From: Platynereis dumerilii
Lineage: Eukaryota; Annelida; Polychaeta; Phyllodocida; Nereididae
Assembly (NCBI GenBank): GCA_026936325.1
Contig: JAPTHN010000001.1
Coordinates: 129,309,138 to 129,373,137 of the forward strand
Reading direction: 5' to 3'
Length of the DNA stretch: 64,000 bases
Below the pieces are notes generated by a model, which ran no database searches, had not been told where the DNA came from, and saw only the letters and a program-made list of their open reading frames with translations. A program made the position numbers and the translations under genes. Shown in pieces: positions 1-10,977 of the stretch. Numbering within the stretch: the first letter of the stretch is position 1; each line of letters opens with the position of its first letter.

Positions 1-735
1 AAAAAAGTCTTTGTTCGAATCAATCGCCATTGTATCTTTTAAACTCAGGATTTCAAAGTATAGGGATGGCAAACAAAAGAGGATAAGTACATCATAGATT
101 TCATATGGGCCAACACACAAATACAGCAACAGGTTTCTTTTGGTATACTACACAACTTATTGGCTAGCATCATGTAGTGCTGTGATATTTGAAAGATTTA
201 GTGGCGGGAACTGCATGCGCAAAAGAAAAGGAGTGCATAGATGCAGCTGCATTAACAATACCCTTGTCTGCAACATTCATTTGGCTATTTTGGTATCTAT
301 GTACATATTATATATATAATTGATAATTTGGTTCTTGTTTGAGTGAACTGTTATAAGGAAATTGAAAATATGTTGAAAGTTTCGATAAACTAGGCTCCAT
401 AACCCCAATATACAGGTAATTTTGGCTCTATAGACCAAAATATGTGTTTGACATTAAAAATAATGGCAGAATCAGGATCCCTGGCATCAAAAACATATAT
501 TTAGAGGTATTATTTTCAATCCTATATCCTTTTGTTCCTGAGTTATACTCAAAATTAGATATCGAGCGGCGGCCATTTTGAATTTGTTGCTATGGCAAGC
601 AAGACGAGCGCCCGCTTCGGCGCCCTAAAAAATTTGAATTTATATACCCTCAGCAACATTTGTGCCAAATTTCATGCTTGTAGACAAACCTGCACAACCC
701 ACCCCTTATTTCCCCATAAGCTCCTGGACTATTAT
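1..735 (+). repeat. Dispersed ~0.8 kb repeat, copy 1 (cut by window start)
   Basis: This stretch is nearly identical, in reverse complement, to 6331-7064. More diverged copies lie at 9880-10977 and 51452-51946. Shared landmarks are a segment around 542-600 (GAGCGGCGGCCATTTTG then TTGCTATGGCAA) and the end segment CCCCATAAGCTCCTGGACTA. It has no convincing ORF. The homology runs off the left edge of the window, so this copy is incomplete here. Together with 6331-7140 it forms long inverted arms around 5.6 kb of sequence. That could be one large fold-back element or just two copies in opposite orientation. Confidence 0.85.
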
Positions 736-1290
736 CAAGTCTTCCCTGATTCCGACTTCATATTCCAATTCATTTACTTACCTTTAAGTATGCAGTTTAC
801 ATGCCATAAAACAAAAATTGATAAAAATTGTCAGATCGGAGACCTCAAAAAGGCTTAAAGGGCGGGATTCCAGAGGCTCCGAAAACCGACCGGTTGTCAA
901 TTTGTGAGCTGTTCCATATAAGGACATAGAGGTCATAAAATCCTAATTCCTCAAGAGAGCTGATTGGCTTCCTGAAAACTTAAAAGAAGGGTAGAAATTG
1001 CATAATTATTCCAATGCTATAGGGCCTCTACTCCAACTTCAGAGCTCTATGGAACCTTTGGTATTTTTGGGGTCCTAAAGTTATCTTATTTCTCACCAAT
1101 CAGATTGAAAGATGACTTGCCAATCAAAGTTACAAGACAAAATCCGTATTAATTCAATATTTTCCTTAATTTCTTAAGAAATATGAACTTTGAAACGCCA
1201 GAAATAGCACTAATTATGTGAAATTGTACAAAAACGAAATATATGAAAATTGTTTAAATAGATGGGATATATCGCCACTTTCTTTTTGGT

Positions 1291-1470
1291 GGGTACCCTC
1301 GCCAACCGGAAGTGACCCTCGCCCAAATCTTGCAGTACCCTCGCCACTTCCGGGTTGGTACCCTCGCAAATTCTGTTGGTACCCTCGCCAAAAAGTGCTG
1401 GTATCCTCGCCAAAATGCTGGTACCCTCGCCCTACCATTTTTCAATTTTTGTGGTACCCTCGCCTCGGGT
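1291..1470 (+). repeat. Interspersed GGTACCCTCGCC minisatellite-like cluster
   Basis: About eight copies of a GTACCCTCGCC-type 11- to 12-mer are spaced roughly 20 bp apart with unrelated spacers. One copy in the opposite orientation (GGCGAGGGTACCC) lies near 1647-1659. Constant words with variable spacers are more like subterminal repeats of a DNA transposon or clustered protein-binding sites than a slippage microsatellite. Short ORFs across it (for example 1218-1472) are repeat artefacts. Confidence 0.75.
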
Positions 1471-1824
1471 GATTTCTAATTTCATGAATAACTTACTTCA
1501 TCTTGCAAGTTAGAGTCTGGCACTTGACAATGATTCATTTCACAAGCCCTCTAACCTATCTTCACAATTTGAAGACCTCACTCCCCCTAAATTTTATGCA
1601 ATTTCACTTTGAAATCACGCATCAGCACTTGTAATGGCTACCCTGATGGCGAGGGTACCCCCGTCGTTAGTGCACAGTGAAGTGGTCTAATTCCTAAGCC
1701 TCTCTGTCTGATTTGTTGATATTTAATTTTTATGAAAAAAAAAATCAAAATAAAAGTAGGCTGACATTTCTTTATTTTTTAAATTCAATATCACCAAGGT
1801 TAGATTTTAATCCATACTCTATTT

Positions 1825-1849
1825 CTATATATATATATATATATATATA
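1825..1849. repeat. (TA)n microsatellite
   Basis: About twelve TA dinucleotides in a row. Confidence 0.9.
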
Positions 1850-2706
1850 ATTTTACATCTTAAGATATTATTTTGATAAATCTGTCTTTTAATTATTAAT
1901 TCTAAGACTCATCCCAATTTATTTTAACATTTTGAAGAGAACAAATATCTTCATTGGTCAGGTAGGGGGTAGAGTATTTGTTGAATGGAGCCCTGGTGCC
2001 AGAGGCTATTGTCTGCCCTACTGATCCTCTCCCATGACCAAAACCAAGCGGGTGCATACAATCAGTTACATAACATCCTCAACTTTCTAACAAAATTTCC
2101 CTTTTTTAAAGAAATGAGTCCAAATGGCAATGATTTCATCTTAGTTTTTTAAATTTTGAACATGAAATTAAATTTGAAATTTGAATCTCAACACTGCATG
2201 GGCCAAGTAGATGCTGAGATATGACTGTTGATTATCAAGCCCATGTGAGGCTTTTGGGCCATGTAACATGTGCAACCAAAGGGTTGGTTACAGAATTGTA
2301 CAAGAAGAAAAAAGTAATCATTTAACAATTTTACTTAAAACACATCTTTATGTTAGCTGTGTGTCAGCAGTGCCATTAGTGTTATTTTGTATAGACAGTT
2401 CAGGTATGGTTCTTTTGTTTTTTTCTTTTCAGCTATTGTTATGCCCCCAATGTGTTACCCCCATGACCATGTTTAAACAACATTTAACCCATTTTAGCAC
2501 ATACTAATATTTTCAAATTTATCAGTTATTGATACAAATTAAGTTTAAATTTAAAATAGTAATGTTTTGTTTTTCTTAAAAAGTATGTATTATGGGCTTA
2601 TACATCTTTTTAGTGTTAACACTAAAATAGATTGAATAGGTAGACAGCCTAGCCACTATTTCTGTTAGTCATAATCTTATTCGTAATTTATGATGGAAAT
2701 GCGTAA

Positions 2707-2755
2707 ATAGATAGATAGATAGAAAGATAGATTGATAAGACAGATAGATAGACAG
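2707..2755. repeat. (GATA)n microsatellite, imperfect
   Basis: Imperfect ATAG/GATA tetranucleotides with interruptions. Confidence 0.85.
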
Positions 2756-2916
2756 TCAAATAAATGGATATAAGCTTATTGTTTGATTGACTGATTGCTT
2801 AATTGATTTTTTGACTGACTGATCCAATATGAATTTCCTTGTGCAAAAATTTTTTATATTTTTTATTAATAAGCAGCAGTATTTGTGTGTTACCATTACA
2901 TGTAGATCTGAAGATA

Positions 2917-3120
2917 ATATAATAATAATAATAATATGGATTTATATAGCGCTAATTTCAGTAAACTGCTCATCAGCGCTTTTTCAGATCAAATCAATTG
3001 TAGGAATTCTGGAACAAATGAGTTTTCAGATTCTTCTTGAAACTTTGTAATGTTTGTGCAGTCCTCACTTTTTCAGGCAGAGTGTTCCAGGAAAATGCTC
3101 GATCTTCAAACTTATTTTTT
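2917..3120 (+). repeat. Dispersed repeat: (AAT)n followed by TTTATATAGCGC
   Basis: An AAT run is followed by GGATTTATATAGCGC and then CAGTAAACTGCTCA. The same arrangement recurs at about 23190-23252. A variable trinucleotide run next to a fixed start word suggests the edge of a retroposed element (SINE or LINE end). The outer limit near 3120 is approximate. Confidence 0.6.
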
Positions 3121-3950
3121 ACCGGCCATGCATCCTATGCATAGGACGGTAATGCTTCTGTCCTGAAACGATGTGAGTCACGAGCCTCCAGGCCTAACAA
3201 GGCAGTTCTAAGGGTTTATTTTATATGTATTTCTCAGTTATAACATCGTAGATTCTGCCAATTGTGTCTTTTTTCCGTTAAATGCAATATTATTACATTT
3301 ATAATCATCCCTTCTAACATCCAGCGCTGGGTCTGATTGAGCGCCGCCATTTTCTTGTCTTGTGTATTGGGGCTGTCACTGCACTGTGTGCTGCATATAG
3401 AGATGTCACAGTACAGGGTGTTGATATTACCATTTATTGAATTGGCTCCATTCCAATCAATAATTGCTATTCAATGCTGCATTGCCATCACAATTTAGGC
3501 CTAAAGTGCAATTCACTTTCACACCTCCCTGTTATCTGTCAGCTTGTACCCAATTATTGGGCCAATATTTTCAATCAGCTGCATACCTGTTTAATTCCAA
3601 TTTAAACTCCATGCATACAATGATATTATTATTGGGAAACATAAAAGTATTGCATATCTTACAAAATAAACATCATTTCAATAAAAAACAAGACTGTGAA
3701 TATTTATGGATAGAATATTAAAACTATTTTGTACATGAAATTGGAGGCAAAATGAAAAGAAACAGTTTTATAAGCAATTAATTTCTGGTATATATATTAA
3801 TTGAAACTACACCCACGTCCAGTCGTCCACCAGGTAATGGAAAAATAAAAAATGAATTAAATTTATTTGTATTTTTCCGGCCACCATACATGTGTATTGA
3901 TCATTTCGATTCCACTGATAAAGCATGTGCAGCATGGCCGGTGCTGTGCT

Positions 3951-5300
3951 CTAAGAGTGCTTGTTGTTGCATGGAGCAGGTTCTGCTAACAGCAGTTTGT
4001 GGTTGCTTCTCAGGTTATGTTCTTGTTGAGATTTGACTTGAACAAGTTCTTGGATGTATTGTGGTGCCTGATTGTTCATTGCCTTCCATGTAGTTGTCAT
4101 CAATTTGAACTGAATTCTTGCTGTGATTGGTAACCAGTGCAGTTGTTTCCTACTATGACTGACACTTTCGTGTTTTTTCAACCTCTCAATTAATCGCACT
4201 GCTGAGTTTTGAGCAACCTGAAGTTTATTTAAAAATCGGGTAGCAGTGCCATACAACAGCCCATTTCCGTAGTCTAAATGAGGAGTAGCAAGTGCATTGA
4301 CAGCAGTTTTAACTATTTCCTTGTTCAGGTTTTTTCGGAGTTTCGACAGGTTTTTTTAATTGAAATATGCGTTACGACACATTCTGTTGATCTGCTTCTC
4401 CATGGTCATATTATTGTCAAAGAGCACTCCCAAATTGCGGACATGGTTGGCAATTTTGATTTCTACATTGTCAACATTGATAGATGTCATTTGCAGTTTC
4501 TTCAGTTGGTTTGGTGCTCCAATCAGAAGAAGTTCAGTTTTATCTCCATTATTGCACAGCTTGTTGTCATGCAAGAAATTTCTAATTTCGGCAATACAAT
4601 TTTCCATTTTCTGTTTTGCATGTTCTTCACCCAAAAATGTTGGTTTAAATGACAGGATAAGTTGCTCATCATCAGCGTACTTCTGATCGTGAACTTGATT
4701 TCTTCGTGCTACTTCACTGACTGGGGCAACATAAGAGTTAAATAAGATTGGTCCAAGTTTGGAACCTTGAGGAACTCCATAATTGAGCGGAAGTTTGCTT
4801 GACATTTTATCATTTATTATCAAAGACTGTGATCTTTCAGAAATATAAGATTTGAACCATCTTAAGGCTGCACTTTGCACACCATACCTGTTACGCAGTC
4901 TTTCTAGCAAAATGCCATGATCAATTGTGTCGAATGCAGCAGACAAGTCCAACAATACTAGCATTGTCACCTCCCCATTGCTCAGATTAAGCATAATATC
5001 ATTATGGATTTTTGTTAAGAGGGTTTCTGTGCTATGAAATTGCTTGTAAGCTGATTGTTTTTCATCATCAAGATTGATCTGAGTGAGATGATCTACATAC
5101 TGTTTGATTACAGCACTCTCAATGATTTTACACAGAAAAGAAAGGTTAGAGACTGGCCGATAATTCTTTTTGATCAATTCAAGACCTTCTTTCTTTAAGA
5201 GTGGTTTGACAAGTGCGTGCTTCAGTTCAAGGGGCATTTCTCCAAGTGTTAATGACATTTCGGAAGGCAATCTTTTTCTGTGGATTCTTGCCCTTGTTAA
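3951..5300 (-). pseudogene. LINE reverse transcriptase fragment
   Basis: The RT blocks are clear: NYRPVSNLSFLCKIIES, SAYKQFHSTETLLTKIH, LLDLSAAFDTIDHGILL, YGVPQGSKLGPILF and QKYADDEQL (the usual YADDT is altered), then VRNLGVLFD. The frame breaks near 4356. A second frame at 4256-3951 supplies the C-terminal segment typical of CR1/L2 elements. Similarity is to the CR1/L2/Rex group by motif recall; the exact clade is not certain. Confidence 0.85.
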
Positions 5301-5309
5301 TGTCAATGT

Positions 5310-6180
5310 TAAAGAGGATACAGTTATGGTCCGACAATAGGTCACTGACAGCACAGTCTCTGAGAGTTGTTGTTTTATTGGTTATTACCAAATCAAGTGT
5401 GTTCCCATCTTTGTGTGTTGGTGAAGATACATGTTGAACAAGGTCAAACATTTCAAGAATGTTGTTAAATTGGATAACTTTGGCATCATCTGGTTTATTC
5501 ACGTGAAAGTTGAAATCTCCGACTACTATAGTTTCATTGTGATAAGTCTGATAGTGGGATAAGAAGTTTGTGAATTCATTAAAAAATTCTGATAAACTGT
5601 ATTTGTTCTTCTTTGAGGGTTCTGGCCTGTATACCACAAGAAGTGTGACAATTCTTCCATTTAATTGCAACTGAATTTCCATGTGCTCAAAAGTTTTTGT
5701 TTTTGTGCTTTCCTTTTTCATTGCTCGAATGCCTGTTTTTACAATGCATCCTACTCCACCTCCAGGTCTACCCTCGCGAGATGAACCCAAGTAAAAACAT
5801 TCACCATTTCTTTCCAGTTCACCAATTTCAACTCTTTCATCTGCTTTCAGCCAGGTCTCAGTGAAAAGAAAAACATCAAGATCAAATTCATCTCTGAAAT
5901 CCTTCACCACTTGTGTTTTTTGCCGTATGCTTTGAGCATTCCATATGCAAGCTTTCAGTGGACGGGACTCCCTCAAATTTTCTGAGCAAAGTTGAGTGTC
6001 TGCTTCTGCACACTTATTAAATCTGTTTCTTTGGTTTGTTATATATCTGTGATCAGTAGTTGTTCCGACTTTTTGTTTTATCAATTGACTTGAACCATGA
6101 CGATTTTCCAAATCTATTAAACCAGTGCGCACCACATCAGAGTACAGCTTGATTGGTTGGGACATACTTAAGCTGTCAGT
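5310..6180 (-). pseudogene. LINE AP-endonuclease domain fragment
   Basis: The minus-strand frame holds LINE endonuclease signatures in order: WNAQSIRQK near the start, LFTETWLK, VYRPEP, VVGDFNFHV, then LVITNKTTTL and LLSDHNCILF. These are the nucleophile and metal-site blocks of the exonuclease-endonuclease-phosphatase fold that nicks target DNA. The open frame extends upstream to 6267, but the first ~30 codons read into flanking repeat and are not LINE protein. The frame is lost just after the SDH block. Confidence 0.85.
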
Positions 6181-6330
6181 ATTCAACATCCACGGGCAAC
6201 TGTGTGCGAGTGCTGCATATAGGCAACACAAGCAACTTAGTTTATCAGACAAATAGATTAGATTCAAAGAAGCTGCAGCTTGTCAGGACAGTTGGTTCAA
6301 TCCACAAGTGCTACGTTCAGGCAGTACAAG
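6180..6330 (-). repeat. Relic of the 62/69-bp tandem units
   Basis: Words such as GGCAACACAAGCAACTTAGTTT and CAAGTGCTACGTTCAGGCAG match, in diverged form, the units of the 131-bp tandem array at 10978-11918. They directly adjoin copy 2 of the 0.8-kb repeat, but in the same strand sense as the array at 11 kb. This supports the tandem units being a regular companion of that repeat family. Confidence 0.6.
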
Positions 6331-7140
6331 TAGTCCAGGAGCTTATGGGGAAATAAGGGGTGGATTGTGCAGGTTTGTCTACAAGCATGAAATTTGGCAC
6401 AAATGTTGCTGAGGGTATATAAATTCAAATTTTTTAGGGCGCCGAAGCGGGCGCTCGTCTTGCTTGCCATAGCAACAAATTCAAAATGGCCGCCGCTCGA
6501 TATCTAATTTTGAGTATAACTCAGGAACAAAAGGATATAGGATTGAAAATAATACCTCTAAATATATGTTTTTGATGCCAGGGATCCTGATTCTGCCATT
6601 ATTTTTAATGTCAAACACATATTTTGGTCTATAGAGCCAAAATTACCTGTATATTGGGGTTATGGAGCCTAGTTTATCGAAACTTTCAACATATTTTCAA
6701 TTTCCTTATAACAGTTCACTCAAACAAGAACCAAATTATCAATTATATATATAATATGTACATAGATACCAAAATAGCCAAATGAATGTTGCAGACAAGG
6801 GTATTGTTAATGCAGCTGCATCTATGCACTCCTTTTCTTTTGCGCATGCAGTTCCCGCCACTAAATCTTTCAAATATCACAGCACTACATGATGCTAGCC
6901 AATAAGTTGTGTAGTATACCAAAAGAAACCTGTTGCTGTATTTGTGTGTTGGCCCATATGAAATCTATGATGTACTTATCCTCTTTTGTTTGCCATCCCT
7001 ATACTTTGAAATCCTGAGTTTAAAAGATACAATGGCGATTGATTCGAACAAAGACTTTTTTTCAGTTACAATGGTAATACAACCTTTATTTGTGCTCAGC
7101 AATACATGCAGATGTTGCTTGGGTATATATCTGAGGGATA
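6331..7140 (-). repeat. Dispersed ~0.8 kb repeat, copy 2
   Basis: Reverse complement of copy 1 over 6331-7064, close to identical. Comparison with copy 3 extends the family to a segment containing CTCAGATATATACCC (read on the minus strand), which ends near 7140. Non-coding. The near identity of copies 1 and 2 compared with copies 3 and 4 points to a recent event that created this inverted pair. Confidence 0.85.
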
Positions 7141-9879
7141 CTATCACATTACCAAGATATTTGTTTCATATGTGCAGTGACATTGCACAGACTGTCTTGT
7201 TTGATTAACTTTAGTCACATCTCACAAGTGACTTGACTTGGTTTCCTGCATGCTACAGTAGCCTGTTCTATTGCAACGGGAGGGCGTGGGCTAAAACATT
7301 TCAGTAGAGGCGCTGTATTTTATGTCCGTGTATGCATACATGAATTTTTGAGGCAGCCCAGCACAGTTCTGCGGAGTTCTGCTGAGCACGGACCTAAAAA
7401 GCAACTGAACTAGTGCCCCAGATGCCAATTCCATGCCCAATTCGATGTTAATATCTTCAGTCTGCAGCCTTCCTAGTTCGCCTGCATCTACAGTAGACTG
7501 CTGTCAGTCATGGTTTCTTATTATGATCCACATGTGGCGCATGGACTTTGTTGAGAGCCTTCAAACAATGGCACTGCTCAGGGCAGCCACAGTGCAGTAC
7601 CCATTGGTAGGTGACAAGAGTCATGCTATAAAACCAGTGGTGTCCAGGGTCATTGAGTAGCCCCAGAATAAAACACTCCATCTAATATCTCATGGGCTTT
7701 GAATAAATTGAATTCATGGGTTGGGGTTCGAACCTAAGCTCTTGAAACCTGTGCATGCACTATCAAGCACTCTAAACCTTTCGATCAGAGGGAACTCATT
7801 AAATTGTTAGTATGGTATGTCAAAACAATACAGAATTGTGATGGATCATTCTTCAGAAAGACCATGGTATTAGTAACTGGAGGACAATTCTCCTAATCTG
7901 ACCAAGGAGACTGTTTTTCCAACAGGCAATACCAAAGGAAAATCATGTCTCACCCAAATGAAGCATGAAGTACAATACCAAGTGACCAAACATTTAGCTT
8001 GGTCGAGTTCGGCACAAGTTTAATTTGCTTGGATGTCACATATGTTTCTGCAAGTTCCAAGAGAATTCAAGTACACGAGAGGTTGCCTGACTCATGCAGA
8101 AGAAGCAGTCCTTTAACACAGTGACTGTTGTAGGCCTACCACTGTTTCACCGTCCGAAAGTTCACACACTGGTAGAGTGGTAGGCTAGCTGTTTTATTAC
8201 TTGCTACATGTAGATTGCAGAAGATAACTTAGTTAAGGGAAGAGGGCTTTTGTGCCTAAAAGTGATAGCTGGTGGGAGTTGAAAGATCCAAGAAGATTGT
8301 TTTTTGACAAGACAATCTTGAAATTAGGGCTGCCTAGTAGTGTGTCACCAAGATCTGAATAAAAGAAAAACTTTTTACTTCTATATTCATCAGGAAAATG
8401 TGTATCTCCTCTTGTTTATTGTCTGAAATATTGGCTGCGATTCCCACCATGCCTGTGTTTGTTCATCTAAAATGTAGGTTTGGAGAGTCCTACCAGTACA
8501 TTGACGAACAAACATCTTAAAGCTGTCATAAGGGAAGTTGTCCTAGGTAAGAACTACAGTGAACAGCATCCAAACAACCTCAGGACTGATTGATGAAAGG
8601 CATTAAATGTTTTTTCGATAAATTGATGAATGTCCTTTCTAAAGTATTCCAGTCACGTGAAATGGACCACCAATGTCTTGCCAAGGATAACTAAAATTGC
8701 ATGTTCCAGCTCAATAATGAACATTGAGGCTACTCCTTTTTATCTATATGCAGAAAGTCACACAGTAGCCATTGTGTGAAATGTTAAACAGTCGAATGGT
8801 GGTAAATGCTATTGGATTTGCATTTGAACTTGGCCTGACTTAAATTTGAGTTAGTAAATTTTGTACTAAAACTGGTACATATCAAACTAGTTTCTAACTG
8901 AGCCTGGCCAGAGGAATGGCATTGGTGGGGTAAATGTGTAACATGTTGAGGACTCCCACTCTCTCTCGCATCTCATCAATCAACCGTCATGAGCCCAGAA
9001 TGGCGGTTTTTAGGGCTACACTTACCATATCTGTCTAGTATTGTCCTTCTTCCATGCTTATCTACAGTGTGAGAATTTCCTTTTCCTTTGGTATTGGAAT
9101 AGCAGCATTCTTGGTCACCTTACATGTAGGAGAATTACTGATACCTTGGTCCTTTTGAAAACAAATACTCCACAAGTGAACATTGTCTTGACATTGCATG
9201 CAATTAATTTCAAGATTTGTGGGATGTGGGTTGGCAAAAGTCAATGAAACATGAGTCTGTTCAAAAGTAGAAACGAAAATCTCTTGGTAGTATCCCTTGA
9301 ATACAGACTGTACCTGTCAGTCCCTTCCTCTGAATAACAAACCTCCACCGTCGTTCTGTTTTGGGTAAGCAAATAGACCAATGTATCAGAGGAAGAATAT
9401 TATGCAATTGTCCATGAACCATTAAATCAGAGAATGATACACCATACAAATGACAAAATTAATGACAATAATGCAAAAAGCATTTAAGAATAAAAATTAA
9501 AATAAAGGAAAGGGTCATTAATTTGTCACACCTGTTTACAATTAAGCATTAAGATACAATGAACATAATCTGCTTGTCTTTTAACCATTCAATTATTACA
9601 CTGATGAAAATAGTCCCCAATCTCACCCTTTGAAACTGAACACATCAGTTTCCGACAGTCAACTTGGCAAAGTCACATTATTTCACTTATTCATTTGGCT
9701 TTCTATTTTCCCCTCCCCCCTCGTAGGACTGCAATTCATGCTGAAATGTATCAGACTGCTCACTACGCTTGTACAATATTTTTCTTTTTCTTCTTCCCAT
9801 TGGACTTCCATCTGTTAGGAACATTCCAAGTTTCAGTTATGATGTGGTGCTTTTGGGACGAGGCAGTCTGATCTCAGAC
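7141..9879. other. Unrecognised non-coding stretch
   Basis: No domain or convincing exon was seen on either strand. Open frames are under 92 codons and show no motif. It holds one tRNA-like SINE head (7690-7805) and otherwise unique-looking sequence. It could be host intron or intergenic DNA. Confidence 0.5.
7690..7805 (-). repeat. tRNA-derived SINE head or tRNA pseudogene
   Basis: On the minus strand an A-box-like word (GGTTTAGAGTGCTTG) is followed by a perfect B-box, GGTTCGAACCCC, at tRNA-like spacing. The flanks do not pair into a clean acceptor stem, so it reads as a SINE promoter or pseudogene and not a functional tRNA. Confidence 0.5.
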
Positions 9880-10977
9880 TGCCTCAGATATATACCCAAG
9901 AATAATTTATGCTTGAGCACAGATAAAGGTTGTAACTGCAAACAAGTCTTTCTTCAAATCAATCGCCGTTGTATCTTTAGGAAACCCAAGATTTCAATGG
10001 AAGGGGATGGAAAACAGGAGAGGGTAAGTATATAATAGATGTAATACTGGTCAATACTTGAAACAGCAACAGGTTTCTTTTGGTATACCATATAAATTAT
10101 CGGCATGCAACATGTAGGGCTATGGATTTGAAAGATTTCGTGGAGAGGACTTCATGCGCAAAAGAACCTGTAGGTGTGTGTAAGGCAGCTGCATTGTCAA
10201 TACCCATTTCTGCAACATTTGATAGGTTACTTTGGTATCATCATACAGATGATATGTTGATGTATTTCTATTACATAAAGCTAGTGTTTATATTTGTTGT
10301 CAAAACTTGATGAATTGCCACAAGGAACAATTTGCAATAGTTTAAGCTGAAGATTTGTGGTGAATTTCGCTGAAATGAGCTCTATAACCCCAATATACAG
10401 GCAATTTTGGCTCTATAGACCAAAGTATGTGTTTGACATGAAAAATAACGGCAGAATTAGAGTCCTTGGCATCAAAAAACATATATTTAGAGGTATTATT
10501 TTCAATCCTATGACCTTTTGTTATTGAGTTATAATCAAAATTAGATATCGAGCGGCGGCCATTTTGAATTTGTTGCTATGGCAACCAAGATGAGCGCCCG
10601 CTCCGGCGCCCTCAAAAATTTGAATCTATATACCCTCAGCAACATTTGTGCCAAATTTCATGCTTGTAGACAAATATGTATAGGTTATTCACCTAGGGAG
10701 AGGCAATATGTGATTTATCAAGCGAGGGCGTTAGCCCGAGCTGTGATAAACACATATTGCCGATCCCGCGGTGAATAACCGGCTTATACCATAAGACAAA
10801 ACTGAAACTTGTCATTTGTTGCTGTGTTTGTTTCACAGCTTCACTTATTATTCTCCCATGGGAGGATAACTGTACAACAAGGAATATGGGTTTTATTGCA
10901 GTGAAATACTGGCTCATGATTGGCTGACAGAGGTGTCGAATGGTATAAGCACAATTATCCCCATTAGCTCCTGGACT
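9880..10977 (+). repeat. Dispersed ~0.8 kb repeat, copy 3, with an insertion
   Basis: Clearly homologous to copies 1 and 2 but more diverged. It runs from CTCAGATATATACCC to CCCCATTAGCTCCTGGACTA. A 270-bp fold-back insertion (10680-10953) splits it between the words CAAATAT and GCACAATTATCC, which are adjacent in copy 4. It leads directly into the 131-bp tandem array. Confidence 0.85.
10680..10953 (+). mobile_element. Fold-back MITE-like insertion
   Basis: Comparison with copy 4 of the host repeat (51452-51946) shows that this piece is extra. Its first ~100 bases form an imperfect hairpin: GGTTATTCACC at the left pairs with GGTGAATAACC at about 10770-10780, and GCAATATGTG pairs with CACATATTGC, around a centre near 10730. 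The insert starts and ends with TATA-like words (TATAGGTTATTC and ATGGTATA), which may be the target duplication. It is non-coding. Confidence 0.65.

Larger units (their letters stand above)
736..2916. other. Non-coding stretch with simple repeats
   Basis: No gene is recognisable here. The stretch holds the GGTACCCTCGCC cluster (1291-1470, listed separately), an inverse-orientation copy of the same motif near 1648, a TA microsatellite at about 1825-1849 and a GATA-type microsatellite at about 2707-2755. The remainder is AT-rich with no coding signal I can see. Confidence 0.6.
3850..6270 (-). mobile_element. Decayed CR1/L2-type LINE (endonuclease + reverse transcriptase)
   Basis: A minus-strand non-LTR retrotransposon. 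Going down in coordinates it shows an apurinic endonuclease domain (about 6000-5310), a reverse transcriptase (about 5300-4356) and the CR1/L2-style C-terminal tail (4256-3951, with QLHWLPITARIQFK). The 3' end is AT-rich with an AATAAA-like word near 3855-3865. The reading frame changes between endonuclease and RT and again before the tail. The linker normally found between those domains seems to be missing, so the copy is dead. It lies between the inverted arms 1-735 and 6331-7140 and probably inserted there. The exact ends are uncertain and I saw no clear target duplication. Confidence 0.85.

Noticed and set aside
1210-1472. Five overlapping short frames with repeated YPR or RVP words
   Set aside because: They are translations of the GGTACCCTCGCC cluster on both strands.
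1-7140. A single giant autonomous transposon with 0.7-kb inverted ends
   Set aside because: No transposase lies inside; the content is a dead LINE and simple repeats, and the arms also occur singly elsewhere, so it may be only an inverted pair of a dispersed repeat.
7690-7805. Functional tRNA gene on the minus strand
   Set aside because: A- and B-box words are present but there is no acceptor stem pairing; treated as a SINE head or pseudogene.
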